DNA of 64,000 nt, from the NCBI GenBank assembly GCA_040235395.1, contig JBECKS010000130.1, positions 1-64,000 of the forward strand, written 5' to 3'. The DNA comes from JBECKS01 sp040235395. Its GTDB lineage: Bacteria > Pseudomonadota > Gammaproteobacteria > Pseudomonadales > JBECKS01. The notes under the pieces were generated by a model. It did not search any database. It saw only the letters and a program-made list of their open reading frames with translations, and had not been told where the DNA came from. The position numbers and the translations under genes are program-made. This document shows positions 53,747-62,932 of this stretch, piece by piece. Positions within the stretch are counted from its first letter, which is position 1. Every line of letters begins with the position of its first letter.

Positions 53747-54142
53747 TTAATCTTCACTATCATCATCGCCATCATCTTCAACAATTGGGCGATCAACAAG
53801 TTCTACGTAGGCCATTGGCGCATTATCTCCCGCTCTAAAACCTGCTTTTAGAATTCTCAGGTATCCACCAGGACGATCAGAATAACGAGGGCCAATCTCA
53901 GAGAACAATTTCCCAACAGCTGACTTGCTTCGGGTACGAGAAAAAGCAAGGCGTCGATTAGCAACAGAATCTTCCTTCGCTAAAGTAATTAGCGGCTCTG
54001 CAACCCTTCTCAATTCTTTTGCTTTTGGCAAAGTTGTTTTTATCACTTCATGCTCAAACAATGAAACCGACATATTTCTGAACATTGCCTGACGGTGACT
54101 GCTATTTCTACCTAACTGTCGACCACTTTTACGATGACGCAT
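53747..54142 (-). CDS. rplQ: 50S ribosomal protein bL17
   Basis: The 131-residue protein starts MRHRKSGRQLGRNSSHRQAM, the universal bL17 start, and contains the GGYLRILKAGFRAGDNAPMAY block. Its end is unusually acidic (EDDGDDDSED). It is the last gene of the alpha operon, 67 bases after rpoA. Confidence 0.97.
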   Translation of the reverse strand: MRHRKSGRQLGRNSSHRQAMFRNMSVSLFEHEVIKTTLPKAKELRRVAEPLITLAKEDSVANRRLAFSRTRSKSAVGKLFSEIGPRYSDRPGGYLRILKAGFRAGDNAPMAYVELVDRPIVEDDGDDDSED

Positions 54143-54209
54143 TGTTATAAACCTTTCTAATCAATTAAATGCAAACTACTTTTATAACCAAACTTTTATT
54201 ATCAAACCA

Positions 54210-55184
54210 TTAATTAATACTACTTGGCGGCCAATTCTCCAGACGCATACCTAAAGATAAACCTTTAGATGCAAGCACATCCTTAATTTCTGTTAAGGAC
54301 TTCTTGCCCAGGTTTGGAGTTTTCAATAACTCAACTTCAGTTCTTAAAACCAAATCACCAATGTAGTAAATATTTTCTGCTTTTAGACAGTTAGCAGATC
54401 TAACGGTCAGCTCAAGATCATCAACAGGACGCAGAAGCACAGGGTCAATCTCATCCTTAATCTCAACGGGTTCAACAAAAGCTTCTTTTTCAATATCAAC
54501 AAAAACTGCTAACTGCTGTTGTAAAATTGTTGCTGCTTTTTTAATGGCTTCTTCTGGATCAATTGAACCATTTGTTTCAATATCGATAACTAGCTTGTCA
54601 AGATCTGTTCTCTGTTCAAGTCGAGCATTTTCAACATTATAAGAAACCTTTCTAACAGGGCTATAGGAAGCATCCAAAGCCAGGGTTCCAATGCTGCGAG
54701 TTTCTTCACCATTCTCGCGCTGGTCTGCAGGTTGATAACCCACGCCATTTTCAATCTTCAATTTCATGCTCAATGAAGCGTTACTGCTTAAATTAGCAAT
54801 AACCAACTCAGGATTTACGATTTCTACATCGCTAACTGCTTTAATATCACCAGCTGTTACCTCACCCGGGCCCTGTTTACTCAACTCAAGAATATGAGTT
54901 CCATGATCAGGTGTCTTAACAAAAAGATTCTTTAAGTTAAGTAGAATCTCGATGACATCTTCCTGAACACCTTCAATGGTGCTGTATTCATGAAGAACAC
55001 CATCAATTTCCACTTCTGTAACCGCAGCGCCACCCATGCTTGACAGCAGGATTCTTCTAAGCGCGTTTCCAAGAGTATGCCCAAAACCACGCTCTAATGG
55101 CTCAAGCACAACTCTTGCATTATTTCTATCTACTTCATGAACCTCTATATTGCGAGGAGTTAAAAGCTCTTGTGATAGCTGCAT
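54210..55184 (-). CDS. rpoA: DNA-directed RNA polymerase subunit alpha
   Basis: RpoA nucleates polymerase assembly through its N-terminal domain (about 1-235, with VLEPLERGFGHTLGNALRRILLSS) and contacts UP elements and activators through its C-terminal domain (about 245-324, RSANCLKAENIYYIGDLV and TPNLGKKSLTEIKDVL). Its 324 residues are close to the 329 of E. coli. It follows rpsD by 21 bases in the alpha operon. Confidence 0.97.
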   Translation of the reverse strand: MQLSQELLTPRNIEVHEVDRNNARVVLEPLERGFGHTLGNALRRILLSSMGGAAVTEVEIDGVLHEYSTIEGVQEDVIEILLNLKNLFVKTPDHGTHILELSKQGPGEVTAGDIKAVSDVEIVNPELVIANLSSNASLSMKLKIENGVGYQPADQRENGEETRSIGTLALDASYSPVRKVSYNVENARLEQRTDLDKLVIDIETNGSIDPEEAIKKAATILQQQLAVFVDIEKEAFVEPVEIKDEIDPVLLRPVDDLELTVRSANCLKAENIYYIGDLVLRTEVELLKTPNLGKKSLTEIKDVLASKGLSLGMRLENWPPSSIN

Positions 55185-55205
55185 GAAAATTACCTCTATA
55201 GGTTC

Positions 55206-55826
55206 TTATTTAGAATACAATTCAACAATCAGGTTTTCATTGATATCTGGTGGCAAATCTTCCCTTTCTGGCACAGAAACAAAAGTACCTTGCATGTTTG
55301 CGATATCAACATTAATCCAGTCTTCAAATCCCCTTTGACTTGCTAAATCCAAGGCAGACTTGATGCGCAATTGAGTTTTGGATCTTTCTCTTACTGAAAT
55401 GACGTCACCGGGTTTAACTTGATAAGAAGGAATATTAACGCCCTGACCATTCACCAAAATCGATTTATGACTAACAAGCTGGCGAGCTTCGTTTCGAGTA
55501 GCTCCAAAACCCATACGATAAACAACGTTATCTAAACGTGATTCGAGAAGTTGTAGTAAGTTTTCACCTGTTGAACCTTTCTGACGAGCTGCTTCTTTAT
55601 AATAAGAACGGAATTGTTTTTCCAGCATGCCATAGGTTCTACGCATCTTCTGCTTTTCACGAAGCTGAACACCATAATCTGATAAACGACCACGTCGATC
55701 ACCATGCTGACCTGGAGCTTTTTCAGAGCGACACTTCACATCATGTGGCTTTACACCACTTTTCAAGCCAAGGTCTACACCTTCTCTACGAGAAAGTTTG
55801 CACTTTGGTCCTAAATATCTTGCCAT
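55206..55826 (-). CDS. rpsD: 30S ribosomal protein uS4
   Basis: The 206-residue protein starts MARYLGPKCKLSRREGVDLG and has the S4 RNA-binding domain (about 96-160, LESRLDNVVYRMGFGATRNE). It lacks N-terminal zinc-ligand cysteines beyond two scattered ones, so the non-zinc form is likely. In E. coli uS4 also represses this alpha operon. Confidence 0.97.
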   Translation of the reverse strand: MARYLGPKCKLSRREGVDLGLKSGVKPHDVKCRSEKAPGQHGDRRGRLSDYGVQLREKQKMRRTYGMLEKQFRSYYKEAARQKGSTGENLLQLLESRLDNVVYRMGFGATRNEARQLVSHKSILVNGQGVNIPSYQVKPGDVISVRERSKTQLRIKSALDLASQRGFEDWINVDIANMQGTFVSVPEREDLPPDINENLIVELYSK

Positions 55827-55849
55827 TTTATTCTCTCCAGCCTGCTCTC

Positions 55850-56236
55850 TTAAACACGTCTTTTCTTTGGAGGACGACAGCCATTATGAGGAATGGGTGT
55901 AACGTCGGTAATACTTGTAACCTTGAATCCCACACTGTTCAGCGCTCTAACTGCTGATTCACGACCTGGTCCAGGTCCTTTTACAAGCACATCCACATTT
56001 TTTAAACCGAACTCTTTTGCAGCTTCACCCGCGCGTTCTGAAGCCACCTGAGCTGCAAATGGTGTACTTTTTCTCGACCCACGGAAACCACTACCACCAG
56101 ACGTCGCCCAACTTAATGCGTTACCTTGACGGTCAGTAATCGTAATAATGGTGTTATTGAAAGAAGCCTGTATATGGACGACTCCGTCAACAACTGATTT
56201 TTTAACTTTCTTTTTGCTTGAACTTGGTGCTGCCAT
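55850..56236 (-). CDS. rpsK: 30S ribosomal protein uS11
   Basis: The 128-residue protein has the uS11 blocks GVVHIQASFNNTIITITDR, GPGPGRESAVRAL and the terminal HNGCRPPKKRRV. It lies in the alpha operon between rpsM and rpsD. The position of Asn-Gly in PHNG is the site that forms isoaspartate in E. coli. Confidence 0.97.
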   Translation of the reverse strand: MAAPSSSKKKVKKSVVDGVVHIQASFNNTIITITDRQGNALSWATSGGSGFRGSRKSTPFAAQVASERAGEAAKEFGLKNVDVLVKGPGPGRESAVRALNSVGFKVTSITDVTPIPHNGCRPPKKRRV

Positions 56237-56262
56237 AGGGTCTTAACCTTCAGAAATAATTT

Positions 56263-56619
56263 TTACTTTTTAATCGGTTTACGAGGACCTTTACGCGTTC
56301 TCGCATTTGTTTTGCTGCGTTGTCCTCTTACAGGAAGACTATGGCGATGCCTTAGACCTCTATAAGTTTTTAAGTCCATCAAACGCTTGATATTCATTGA
56401 AACCTCACGGCGAAGGTCTCCTTCCACTACATAATTGGCAATTTCTGAACGTAGCTTTTCTAACTCTGCTTCAGATAAATCTGAAATTTTTCTCTCACTC
56501 TCTATACCTGTAACCTGGCAGATTTTCTGTGCCGTTGTACGACCGATACCATATATATAAGTAAGCGCTACATCTGTATGCTTTTTATCAGGAACGTTTA
56601 CACCTGCAATACGAGCCAT
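56263..56619 (-). CDS. rpsM: 30S ribosomal protein uS13
   Basis: The 118-residue protein begins MARIAGVNVPDKKHTDVALT and ends with the basic, RNA-reaching tail ARTRKGPRKPIKK; the RGLRHRHSLPVRGQR block is conserved. It is the first gene of the alpha operon, with a promoter candidate about 65 bases upstream. Confidence 0.97.
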   Translation of the reverse strand: MARIAGVNVPDKKHTDVALTYIYGIGRTTAQKICQVTGIESERKISDLSEAELEKLRSEIANYVVEGDLRREVSMNIKRLMDLKTYRGLRHRHSLPVRGQRSKTNARTRKGPRKPIKK

Positions 56620-56685
56620 TGAATTCTCCGATTTTGCTCTTTGTTACTCAGTTAATCCGCTAGATCCAGAACCAAAAGGGGCGCA

Positions 56686-56714
56686 AGAATAGCGGTAACA
56701 ATACTAAAAATCAA
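56686..56714 (-). promoter_or_regulatory. Candidate promoter of the alpha operon
   Basis: On the minus strand TTGATT (56709-56714), a 17-base spacer and TATTCT (56686-56691), about 70 bases upstream of rpsM and after rpmJ. E. coli also has an alpha-operon promoter in this interval. The leader between it and rpsM is where a uS4-binding fold would lie, though I could not confirm one. Confidence 0.5.
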
Positions 56715-56731
56715 TTACAAGGAAGCTTGAT

Positions 56732-56845
56732 TCAACCCTGCTTTTGCTTGTGTTTGGGGTCACTACAAATAACCCGAACACTACCGTTGCGACGAATAAC
56801 CTTACAGTTTCGACACATTTTTTTTACAGAAGCTCTTACTTTCAT
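56732..56845 (-). CDS. rpmJ: 50S ribosomal protein bL36
   Basis: A 37-residue protein: starts MKVRASVKKMCRNCKVIRR and ends KHKQKQG. The zinc ligands C11, C14, C27 and H32 of the zinc-binding form are all present. It sits between secY and rpsM, the usual end of the spc operon. Confidence 0.97.
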   Translation of the reverse strand: MKVRASVKKMCRNCKVIRRNGSVRVICSDPKHKQKQG

Positions 56846-56867
56846 CGTTTACACCAGTCTTAAATTA

Positions 56868-58208
56868 CTATCGTTTCGAACCTGAAGGCTTACCACCCTT
56901 CAAGTTTGCCTTCTTCATCAATGACTCATACTGAGATGACATCAGATGAGATTGAACCTGAGCCATAAAATCCATAACAACAACCACAACAATAAGCATT
57001 GAGGTACCACCAAAATAAAACGGTGTTCCTGTATAGACCACTGCCATTTCTGGAATCAAACATACGCCAGTAATATATAAACCGCCTACCAGAGTTAACC
57101 TGTTCAATATCTTGTCAATATACCTTGCTGACTGCTCACCAGGTCTAATTCCAGGAATAAAAGCACCTGAACGTTTAAGGTTGTCTGCAATTTCATCCGG
57201 ATTGAATTGAATCGCTGTATAGAAATAGCAAAAGAATATAATTCCAATTGCAAACAATATCATATACAGAGGTTGCCCAGGAGAAAGGGTTAAGGCCACC
57301 GTTTGCAGCCACTCCATTCCATCTTCCTGACCAAACCAATTCCCAACACTTGCCGGAAACAACAAAATACTCGAGGCGAAAATCGCAGGTATTACACCAG
57401 CCATATTTACCTTTAGTGGTAAATGGGATTGCTGACCCGCAAACACTTTTCTACCTTGTTGACGCTTTGCATAATTGACCGTGATTCGACGTTGACCACG
57501 TTCAACAAAAACAACAATCCAAGCAAGAGCAAGCACGCCAAACGCAATTAATGCCAATACCAATGGATTCAGATCGCCTTGACGGGCAGATTCCAAAGAA
57601 GTACCAATGGCATTAGGTATGCCAGCTACAATGCCCGCAAAAATAATGAGAGAGATTCCATTACCAATACCATATTCAGTTATTTGTTCACCAAGCCACA
57701 TCAAAAACATAGTGCCTGTCGCCAATGTAACAACGGCCACAACATAAAACTGCCATGTCGACTCAGCGATACCACTACCTGTTAAAGTTCTGGCGTAAGC
57801 AAAACCCTGAACAGTGCACAAAGCCAAGGCCAAATAGCGAGTGTACTGGGTAATTTTTCTTCTACCTTCAACGCCCTCTTTTTTCATCTGCTCAAGCTGT
57901 GGTGTAACGGCTGTCATCAACTGCATGACAATTGATGCAGAGATATAAGGCATGATTCCCATTGCCGTTACACTCATTCGTGCAAGCGACCCACCAGAAA
58001 ACATATTAAATAGACTTAAATACGTTCCAGCCTGCTGATCAAACAAACGCGCTAACTGCAATGTATCTATGCCGGGCAAAGGAATATGCGAAGCCACCCT
58101 GAAAATAAAAATAGCAAACAACACAAAGCCAATGCGCCCCCATAGTTCAGATAAACCATTTTGGGCACCACTATTAGCTAGCAGTGTTGATTCCGGTTGT
58201 TTCGCCAT
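56868..58208 (-). CDS. secY: Preprotein translocase subunit SecY
   Basis: SecY is the ten-helix protein-conducting channel of the inner membrane. The 446-residue protein (E. coli 443) has the plug region after FRVASHIPLPGID and the cytoplasmic loop blocks ILLFPASVGNWFG and FNPDEIADNLKRSGAFIPGIRPGEQ. It follows rplO by seven bases in the spc operon. Confidence 0.97.
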   Translation of the reverse strand: MAKQPESTLLANSGAQNGLSELWGRIGFVLFAIFIFRVASHIPLPGIDTLQLARLFDQQAGTYLSLFNMFSGGSLARMSVTAMGIMPYISASIVMQLMTAVTPQLEQMKKEGVEGRRKITQYTRYLALALCTVQGFAYARTLTGSGIAESTWQFYVVAVVTLATGTMFLMWLGEQITEYGIGNGISLIIFAGIVAGIPNAIGTSLESARQGDLNPLVLALIAFGVLALAWIVVFVERGQRRITVNYAKRQQGRKVFAGQQSHLPLKVNMAGVIPAIFASSILLFPASVGNWFGQEDGMEWLQTVALTLSPGQPLYMILFAIGIIFFCYFYTAIQFNPDEIADNLKRSGAFIPGIRPGEQSARYIDKILNRLTLVGGLYITGVCLIPEMAVVYTGTPFYFGGTSMLIVVVVVMDFMAQVQSHLMSSQYESLMKKANLKGGKPSGSKR

Positions 58209-58215
58209 TAATTAT

Positions 58216-58665
58216 TTACTCAGCTACGCTACCACCAGCAGCTTCTATCGCTTCTCTAGCACCTTTTGTAGCTTTAATTCCTTTAAGGTTTACCTTCTTA
58301 GAAAGCTCGCCAGACAACACAACTTTTGCGAACTTTACATTCTTTTTCAGTATGCCAGCCTGCTTCAAAGCATCCAGATTTACATCACCTTCAACTTGAT
58401 TAAGCTCGGACAAACGAACTTCTGAAGACACTAGGGACTTTCTTGAAGTAAAACCGTATTTAGGTACACGTCTCTGAATAGGCATTTGCCCACCTTCAAA
58501 ACCCGCTTTAACTCTACCGCCACTGCGAGATGTCAAACCCTTATGTCCTCTTCCGCAGGTCTTACCTAAACCACTACCAATACCGCGACCGACTCGCTTC
58601 TTGCTAGGCTTTGAACCTTTAGCAGGACTTAAGCTATTTAATGTAAGTTTAATTTCTGAAGACAT
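58216..58665 (-). CDS. rplO: 50S ribosomal protein uL15
   Basis: The 149-residue protein has the Gly-rich basic N-terminal extension (KRVGRGIGSGLGKTCGRGHKG) and the FEGGQMPIQRRVPKYGF block of bacterial uL15. It lies between rpmD and secY in the spc operon. Confidence 0.97.
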   Translation of the reverse strand: MSSEIKLTLNSLSPAKGSKPSKKRVGRGIGSGLGKTCGRGHKGLTSRSGGRVKAGFEGGQMPIQRRVPKYGFTSRKSLVSSEVRLSELNQVEGDVNLDALKQAGILKKNVKFAKVVLSGELSKKVNLKGIKATKGAREAIEAAGGSVAE

Positions 58666-58667
58666 TT

Positions 58668-58859
58668 TTATTCCTCTACCTTAACCATATAGCTGACCTT
58701 GTTCACCATGCCACGAGTGGAAGGGGTGTCTTCAACCTCCACTGTATGACCTACTTTTCTAAGTCCCAATCCACGAACACAGGATCGATGCGCTTCCAAA
58801 CGTCCATTTAAACTTTTGGTCAACGTGACTTTCATTTGTTTTTTGTCAGCCTTTGCCAT
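58668..58859 (-). CDS. rpmD: 50S ribosomal protein uL30
   Basis: The 63-residue protein matches bacterial uL30: VTLTKSLNGRLEAHRSCVRG and GLRKVGHTVEVEDTPSTRGM are diagnostic. It starts 38 bases after rpsE and ends two bases before rplO. Confidence 0.96.
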   Translation of the reverse strand: MAKADKKQMKVTLTKSLNGRLEAHRSCVRGLGLRKVGHTVEVEDTPSTRGMVNKVSYMVKVEE

Positions 58860-58897
58860 GATGATTTACCTTTAATTCTTCAAACGTCTTAAAACTT

Positions 58898-59419
58898 TTA
58901 CGAAAGAATTTCTTCCACTCGCTTACCACGCTTTGCCGCTACAGCCTCAGGTGTTGACATGCTTGCCAGACCTTTAAAAGTTGCCCTGACTACATTTGTA
59001 GGATTAGTAGAACCGTAACATTTAGCCAACACGTTCTGAATTCCTGCAACCTCCAACACAGCACGCATTGCACCACCCGCGATTACACCAGTACCCTCAG
59101 AAGCTGGCTGCATGAAAATTTTTGATGCGCCATGGTTAGCTCTTATTGTGTGTTGCAATGTATGTCCATTTAGTTCCACTTTTATCATGTTTCTTTTAGC
59201 TGACTCGATAGCCTTCTGAATTGCTAAAGGAACTTCTCTGGCCTTACCTCTGCCATAACCTATACGACCATTTCCATCACCAACAACTGTTAATGCTGTA
59301 AAACCAAAAATACGTCCACCTTTAACAACTTTGGCAACACGATTAACATGGACGAGCTTCTCTACCAAACCATCATCTTGCTGAAGTTTTTCTGTACGAA
59401 CCTGTTTTTCTTTAGTCAT
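58898..59419 (-). CDS. rpsE: 30S ribosomal protein uS5
   Basis: The 173-residue protein has the double-stranded RNA-binding-like S5 domain (LVHVNRVAKVVKGGRIFGF) and the C-terminal block GGAMRAVLEVAGIQNVLAKCYGS. uS5 shapes decoding accuracy and the mRNA entry site. Confidence 0.97.
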   Translation of the reverse strand: MTKEKQVRTEKLQQDDGLVEKLVHVNRVAKVVKGGRIFGFTALTVVGDGNGRIGYGRGKAREVPLAIQKAIESAKRNMIKVELNGHTLQHTIRANHGASKIFMQPASEGTGVIAGGAMRAVLEVAGIQNVLAKCYGSTNPTNVVRATFKGLASMSTPEAVAAKRGKRVEEILS

Positions 59420-59447
59420 CTTTTTACCTTTAGTAATCCATCAGCCT

Positions 59448-59798
59448 TTAAAACTTTAAGCCATTTTCACGGGCAGCATCTGCCAAAGCCTTAACACGAC
59501 CATGATATTTAAAACCAGAACGATCAAACGCCACTTCTTCAACACCGGCCTTCTTAGCTCGTTCAGCAATTAACTTACCAATCTCTGCTGCAGCTACAGA
59601 ATTACCCTTAGAAGCTGGTGAAAAACCTTTTTCAACTGTCGCTGCACTAGCCAGCACAACACCACCTTCAGGGGAAATAATTTGTGCATACATATGCTGC
59701 GAGCTACGATTCACTACTAGTCTATTCTTACCAAGCTCACGCATCTTAATGCGATTTTTTTTCGCTCTTCTTAATCTGGAAACCTTTTTGTCACTCAT
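59448..59798 (-). CDS. rplR: 50S ribosomal protein uL18
   Basis: The 116-residue protein contains RLVVNRSSQHMYAQIISPEGG and the C-terminal FDRSGFKYHGRVKALADAARENGL, the uL18 signature. It binds 5S rRNA. The tail ends GLKF as in relatives. It lies between rplF and rpsE. Confidence 0.97.
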   Translation of the reverse strand: MSDKKVSRLRRAKKNRIKMRELGKNRLVVNRSSQHMYAQIISPEGGVVLASAATVEKGFSPASKGNSVAAAEIGKLIAERAKKAGVEEVAFDRSGFKYHGRVKALADAARENGLKF

Positions 59799-59845
59799 CG
59801 ATTAAATCTCTTTAATTCTAAATAAAGGAAGTCTTTTACTAAGAA

Positions 59846-60379
59846 TTATTTCTTCTTAGCTTCTTTTCTTCTCACGCGCTCATCAGAATAACGAACACCC
59901 TTACCTTTATAAGGCTCCGGTGGACGGAAGGATCTAATGTTCGCTGCAGCCTGTCCTACAACCTGTTTATCCACACCGGAAACAACGATTTCTGTCTGGC
60001 TTGGCGTCGTAACCTCAAGACCTTGCGGAACTTCATAAACAACTGGATGGGAAAAACCCAAGGTTAAGTTTAATGTTTTACCCTTCGACTCAGCTCGATA
60101 ACCAACACCGTTTAACTGAAGCTTCTTGGTAAAGCCATCACTTACACCCACAACCATATTATTTACTAAAGATCGTGCAGTACCAGCTTGAGCCCAAGCC
60201 TCCTTAGAGTCATTATTTACCTTGATTTCAAGAACATCACCATCCTGACTAACAGAAACCAGCTCATGAAGATCTCTTGTCAACTCGCCTTTTCCGCCTT
60301 TAACCTTAATCGAACTGCCAGATACGGAAACCTCCACACCTTTGGGAACCTGGATTGGGCTTTTCGCTACACGTGACAT
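59846..60379 (-). CDS. rplF: 50S ribosomal protein uL6
   Basis: The 177-residue protein carries the two uL6 folds, with LNGVGYRAESKGKTLNLTLGFSHPV in the second half and the end block FRPPEPYKGKGVRYSDERVRRKEAKKK. It supports the factor-binding centre. Confidence 0.97.
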   Translation of the reverse strand: MSRVAKSPIQVPKGVEVSVSGSSIKVKGGKGELTRDLHELVSVSQDGDVLEIKVNNDSKEAWAQAGTARSLVNNMVVGVSDGFTKKLQLNGVGYRAESKGKTLNLTLGFSHPVVYEVPQGLEVTTPSQTEIVVSGVDKQVVGQAAANIRSFRPPEPYKGKGVRYSDERVRRKEAKKK

Positions 60380-60419
60380 TTACAATACCTACTTAAATTT
60401 TAATAACAAAAGTCTTGAA

Positions 60420-60815
60420 TTAAGAAACTGTGCACAACACTTCGCCACCAACACCTTCTTTTCTTGCCTGAGTATCCGTCATAATACCCTTTGGTGTAGA
60501 AACTATGGCTATACCAAGTCCGTCTTTAACCCGAGGCATATCATCCTTACTCTTATAAATTCTAAGACCTGGCTTACTAATACGTTTAATTTCATCAATT
60601 ACAGCCTTTCCCTCGAAATATTTTAAATCAATTCGAAGAACAGGTTTATTCTCAGATGTTTCTTCTTCAACTCCAGAAATATAGCCCTCGCTCAACAATA
60701 CTTGTGCAATTGCCTTTTTTATTTTGGATGCTGGAATTCGAACTGAAATCTTTTCAGCCATCTGACCATTTCGAATTCGTGTGAGCAAATCAGCAATAGG
60801 ATCCTGCATACTCAT
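60420..60815 (-). CDS. rpsH: 30S ribosomal protein uS8
   Basis: The start at 60815 gives MSMQDPIADLLTRIRNGQ, the universal uS8 start, with GGGGAG nine bases before; a longer frame from 60866 is rejected because it runs back into the rpsN end. The 131-residue protein ends GGEVLCTVS as usual. In E. coli uS8 represses the spc operon. Confidence 0.96.
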   Translation of the reverse strand: MSMQDPIADLLTRIRNGQMAEKISVRIPASKIKKAIAQVLLSEGYISGVEEETSENKPVLRIDLKYFEGKAVIDEIKRISKPGLRIYKSKDDMPRVKDGLGIAIVSTPKGIMTDTQARKEGVGGEVLCTVS

Positions 60816-60828
60816 AAATTTTTCTCCC

Positions 60829-61134
60829 CTACCAACTACTCTTAACAAGACCTGGGACATCGCCACGCATTGCGGCTTCCCTTAATTTATTACGACCAAG
60901 ACCAAACTTTCTATAATAGCCATGAGGACGACCAGTTAAACCACAACGATTCATTAGTCTGGTAGGCGAAGCATTTCTTGGTAACTTCTGAAGCGCCATC
61001 TGGGCATCCCACTTTTCTTCTTCAGTTGCATTCACGTCGAGAATAATTGCTTTCAAAGCCAATCTTTTTGCAGCGTACTTCTTAACTGCCTTCTCTCTCT
61101 TTTTTTCTCTCTCTAACATAGAGCGTTTAGCCAT
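60829..61134 (-). CDS. rpsN: 30S ribosomal protein uS14, long zinc-free form
   Basis: The 101-residue protein is the long form: its C-terminal part NRCGLTGRPHGYYRKFGLGRNKLREAAMRGDVPGLVKSSW is complete but only one cysteine remains of the four in the zinc-ribbon form. It lies between rplE and rpsH in the spc operon. Confidence 0.96.
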   Translation of the reverse strand: MAKRSMLEREKKREKAVKKYAAKRLALKAIILDVNATEEEKWDAQMALQKLPRNASPTRLMNRCGLTGRPHGYYRKFGLGRNKLREAAMRGDVPGLVKSSW

Positions 61135-61154
61135 TTTACAATCCTCTAGCCAGA

Positions 61155-61694
61155 CTATTTTTTAATTGGAAAGTTAAAGGCATGCAGTAAAGCTCTACCT
61201 TCTTCATCCGTTTTAGCTGATGTGGTTATACAAATATCTAGACCACGAATTTTATCAATCTTGTCGTAATCGATTTCTGGAAACACAATCTGCTCTTGAA
61301 TTCCCATACTGTAATTCCCATGACCATCAAAAGACTTTGGACTCAGTCCTCGAAAATCCCTGATGCGAGGGATTGAAATTGTCACCAAACGATCAAGGAA
61401 TTCATACATACGATCTTTTCGTAAAGTGACTTTGCAGCCAATTGGCCAACCTTCACGAACCTTAAAACCTGCAATAGATTTTCTTGCTTTAGTAACCACT
61501 GGTTTTTGACCAGAGATTTTTTCCATATCTGCAAGAGCGCCTTCTAATGCTTTTTTATCCTGAATAGCCTCGCCAACACCCATATTCAATGTAATTTTGG
61601 TGATTTTAGGGATTTCCATTGCGCTCTTGTAACCAAACTGCTCTTGCAACTTTGGAGCTACATCGGATTGATAAAACGTCTTCATTCTACTCAT
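61155..61694 (-). CDS. rplE: 50S ribosomal protein uL5
   Basis: The 179-residue protein has IPKITKITLNMGVGEA and RDFRGLSPKSFDGHGNYSMGI, both uL5 signatures. It binds 5S rRNA and contacts the small subunit. In E. coli the uS8 repressor site is near its start codon; no test of that fold was possible here. Confidence 0.97.
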   Translation of the reverse strand: MSRMKTFYQSDVAPKLQEQFGYKSAMEIPKITKITLNMGVGEAIQDKKALEGALADMEKISGQKPVVTKARKSIAGFKVREGWPIGCKVTLRKDRMYEFLDRLVTISIPRIRDFRGLSPKSFDGHGNYSMGIQEQIVFPEIDYDKIDKIRGLDICITTSAKTDEEGRALLHAFNFPIKK

Positions 61695-61721
61695 GACTTA
61701 CTCTCTATTCCTAAAATGAGC

Positions 61722-62045
61722 TTAAACGCCCACTTTCTCACCATTTGATTTGAACACTCTTACCTTCTTTCCACTATCAAGATTAAAACCAACGCGATCC
61801 GCTTTATCAGTACTTGGGTTATATATAGCCACGTTAGAAAGATCCATTGCAGCTTCTTGCTCAACAATCCCACCTTGAATATTTTTTTGCGGATTAGGTC
61901 TTACATGTTTTTTAATCATGTTTACCCCACTAACAATCACCTTGGTCTTGCCTTCATTATTCAAAACCTTAACAACTTTACCGCGACGCCCTTTATCTTT
62001 TCCGGCAATCACAATAATTTCATCATCACTTTTTATCTTGGCCAT
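61722..62045 (-). CDS. rplX: 50S ribosomal protein uL24
   Basis: The 107-residue protein begins MAKIKSDDEIIVIAGKDKGRRG, a KOW-type motif, and continues VIVSGVNMIKKHVRPNPQ. uL24 starts assembly of the large subunit. It lies between rplN and rplE. Confidence 0.97.
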   Translation of the reverse strand: MAKIKSDDEIIVIAGKDKGRRGKVVKVLNNEGKTKVIVSGVNMIKKHVRPNPQKNIQGGIVEQEAAMDLSNVAIYNPSTDKADRVGFNLDSGKKVRVFKSNGEKVGV

Positions 62046-62073
62046 TTTCTTACGCTCAAAAAATAGTTGTCAT

Positions 62074-62442
62074 TTAAAGCACTTCAGGTGCCAAAGAAAT
62101 AATTTTCATGAACTGCTCACCACGTAATTCACGAGTCACAGGCCCAAAAATACGCGTTCCAATAGGCTGTTTTGAAGCATTAAGCAATACAGCAGCATTT
62201 TCATCGAAACGAATTACCGAACCATCAGGGCGTCTCACACCTTTCTTGGTCCTCACAACTACCGCATTCATCACATCACCTTTTTTTACTTTGGCGCGAG
62301 GAATCGCTTCCTTTACAGCAACTTTAATAACATCTCCAACAGTTGCATAACGTCTATGAGAACCGCCTAAAACCTTAATACACTGGACTTTTCTTGCTCC
62401 AGAATTATCTGCTACTACTAAATTGCTTTCTGTTTGAATCAT
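62074..62442 (-). CDS. rplN: 50S ribosomal protein uL14
   Basis: The 122-residue protein starts MIQTESNLVVADNSGARKVQ and contains KKGDVMNAVVVRTKKGVRRPDG, the uL14 signature. It is the first gene of the spc operon in the classical order. Confidence 0.97.
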   Translation of the reverse strand: MIQTESNLVVADNSGARKVQCIKVLGGSHRRYATVGDVIKVAVKEAIPRAKVKKGDVMNAVVVRTKKGVRRPDGSVIRFDENAAVLLNASKQPIGTRIFGPVTRELRGEQFMKIISLAPEVL

Positions 62443-62471
62443 GACCGTTCTCTAATCAAAAGTATTAAATC

Positions 62472-62738
62472 TTAGTTAGCTTTTTCCAAAATGCTTTGTA
62501 AAACCCAGGATTTATTTTTGGAAATTGGGCGACTCTCTGCAATCATCACCAGATCACCAATAGCACAATCGTCATTCTCATCGTGAGCAAGAACCTTGGT
62601 TGATTTCTTAATGAACTTTCCATAAAGCGGGTGCTTAACCTTTCTTTCAATCAACACCTTAATGGACTTATTCATCTTGTCGCTTACAACAACACCTGTC
62701 AGCGTTCTCACTTTTTTATCAGCACTCTCTTTTGACAT
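62472..62738 (-). CDS. rpsQ: 30S ribosomal protein uS17
   Basis: The 88-residue protein has TLTGVVVSDKMNKSIKVLIER and DDCAIGDLVMIAESRPISKNK, the uS17 OB-fold signatures. It is the last gene of the S10 operon order, two bases after rpmC. Confidence 0.97.
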   Translation of the reverse strand: MSKESADKKVRTLTGVVVSDKMNKSIKVLIERKVKHPLYGKFIKKSTKVLAHDENDDCAIGDLVMIAESRPISKNKSWVLQSILEKAN

Positions 62739-62740
62739 GC

Positions 62741-62932
62741 TTATTTATCCTGCTTTTCACTAATAATTGTATTAAAACGCGCAATCTCTCTACGAACCTG
62801 CTTGAAACGATGTGGTCTAACTAATTGACCCGTAGCATTTTGCATCCTTAACTTGAATTGCTCTTCTAGCAAATTCTTTAATTCTTTCTGAAGCTCATCA
62901 GCTGACTTGCTTCTCAATTCTGTAGCTTTCAT
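62741..62932 (-). CDS. rpmC: 50S ribosomal protein uL29
   Basis: The 63-residue helical hairpin protein starts MKATELRSKSADELQKELKN and contains LRMQNATGQLVRPHRFKQVRREIAR. Its ATG overlaps the rplP stop codon by one base (TAATG). Confidence 0.96.
   Translation of the reverse strand: MKATELRSKSADELQKELKNLLEEQFKLRMQNATGQLVRPHRFKQVRREIARFNTIISEKQDK

Noticed and set aside
55538..55957. Open frame of 139 residues on the plus strand across rpsD and rpsK
   Set aside because: Antisense to two ribosomal protein genes and has no recognisable domain.
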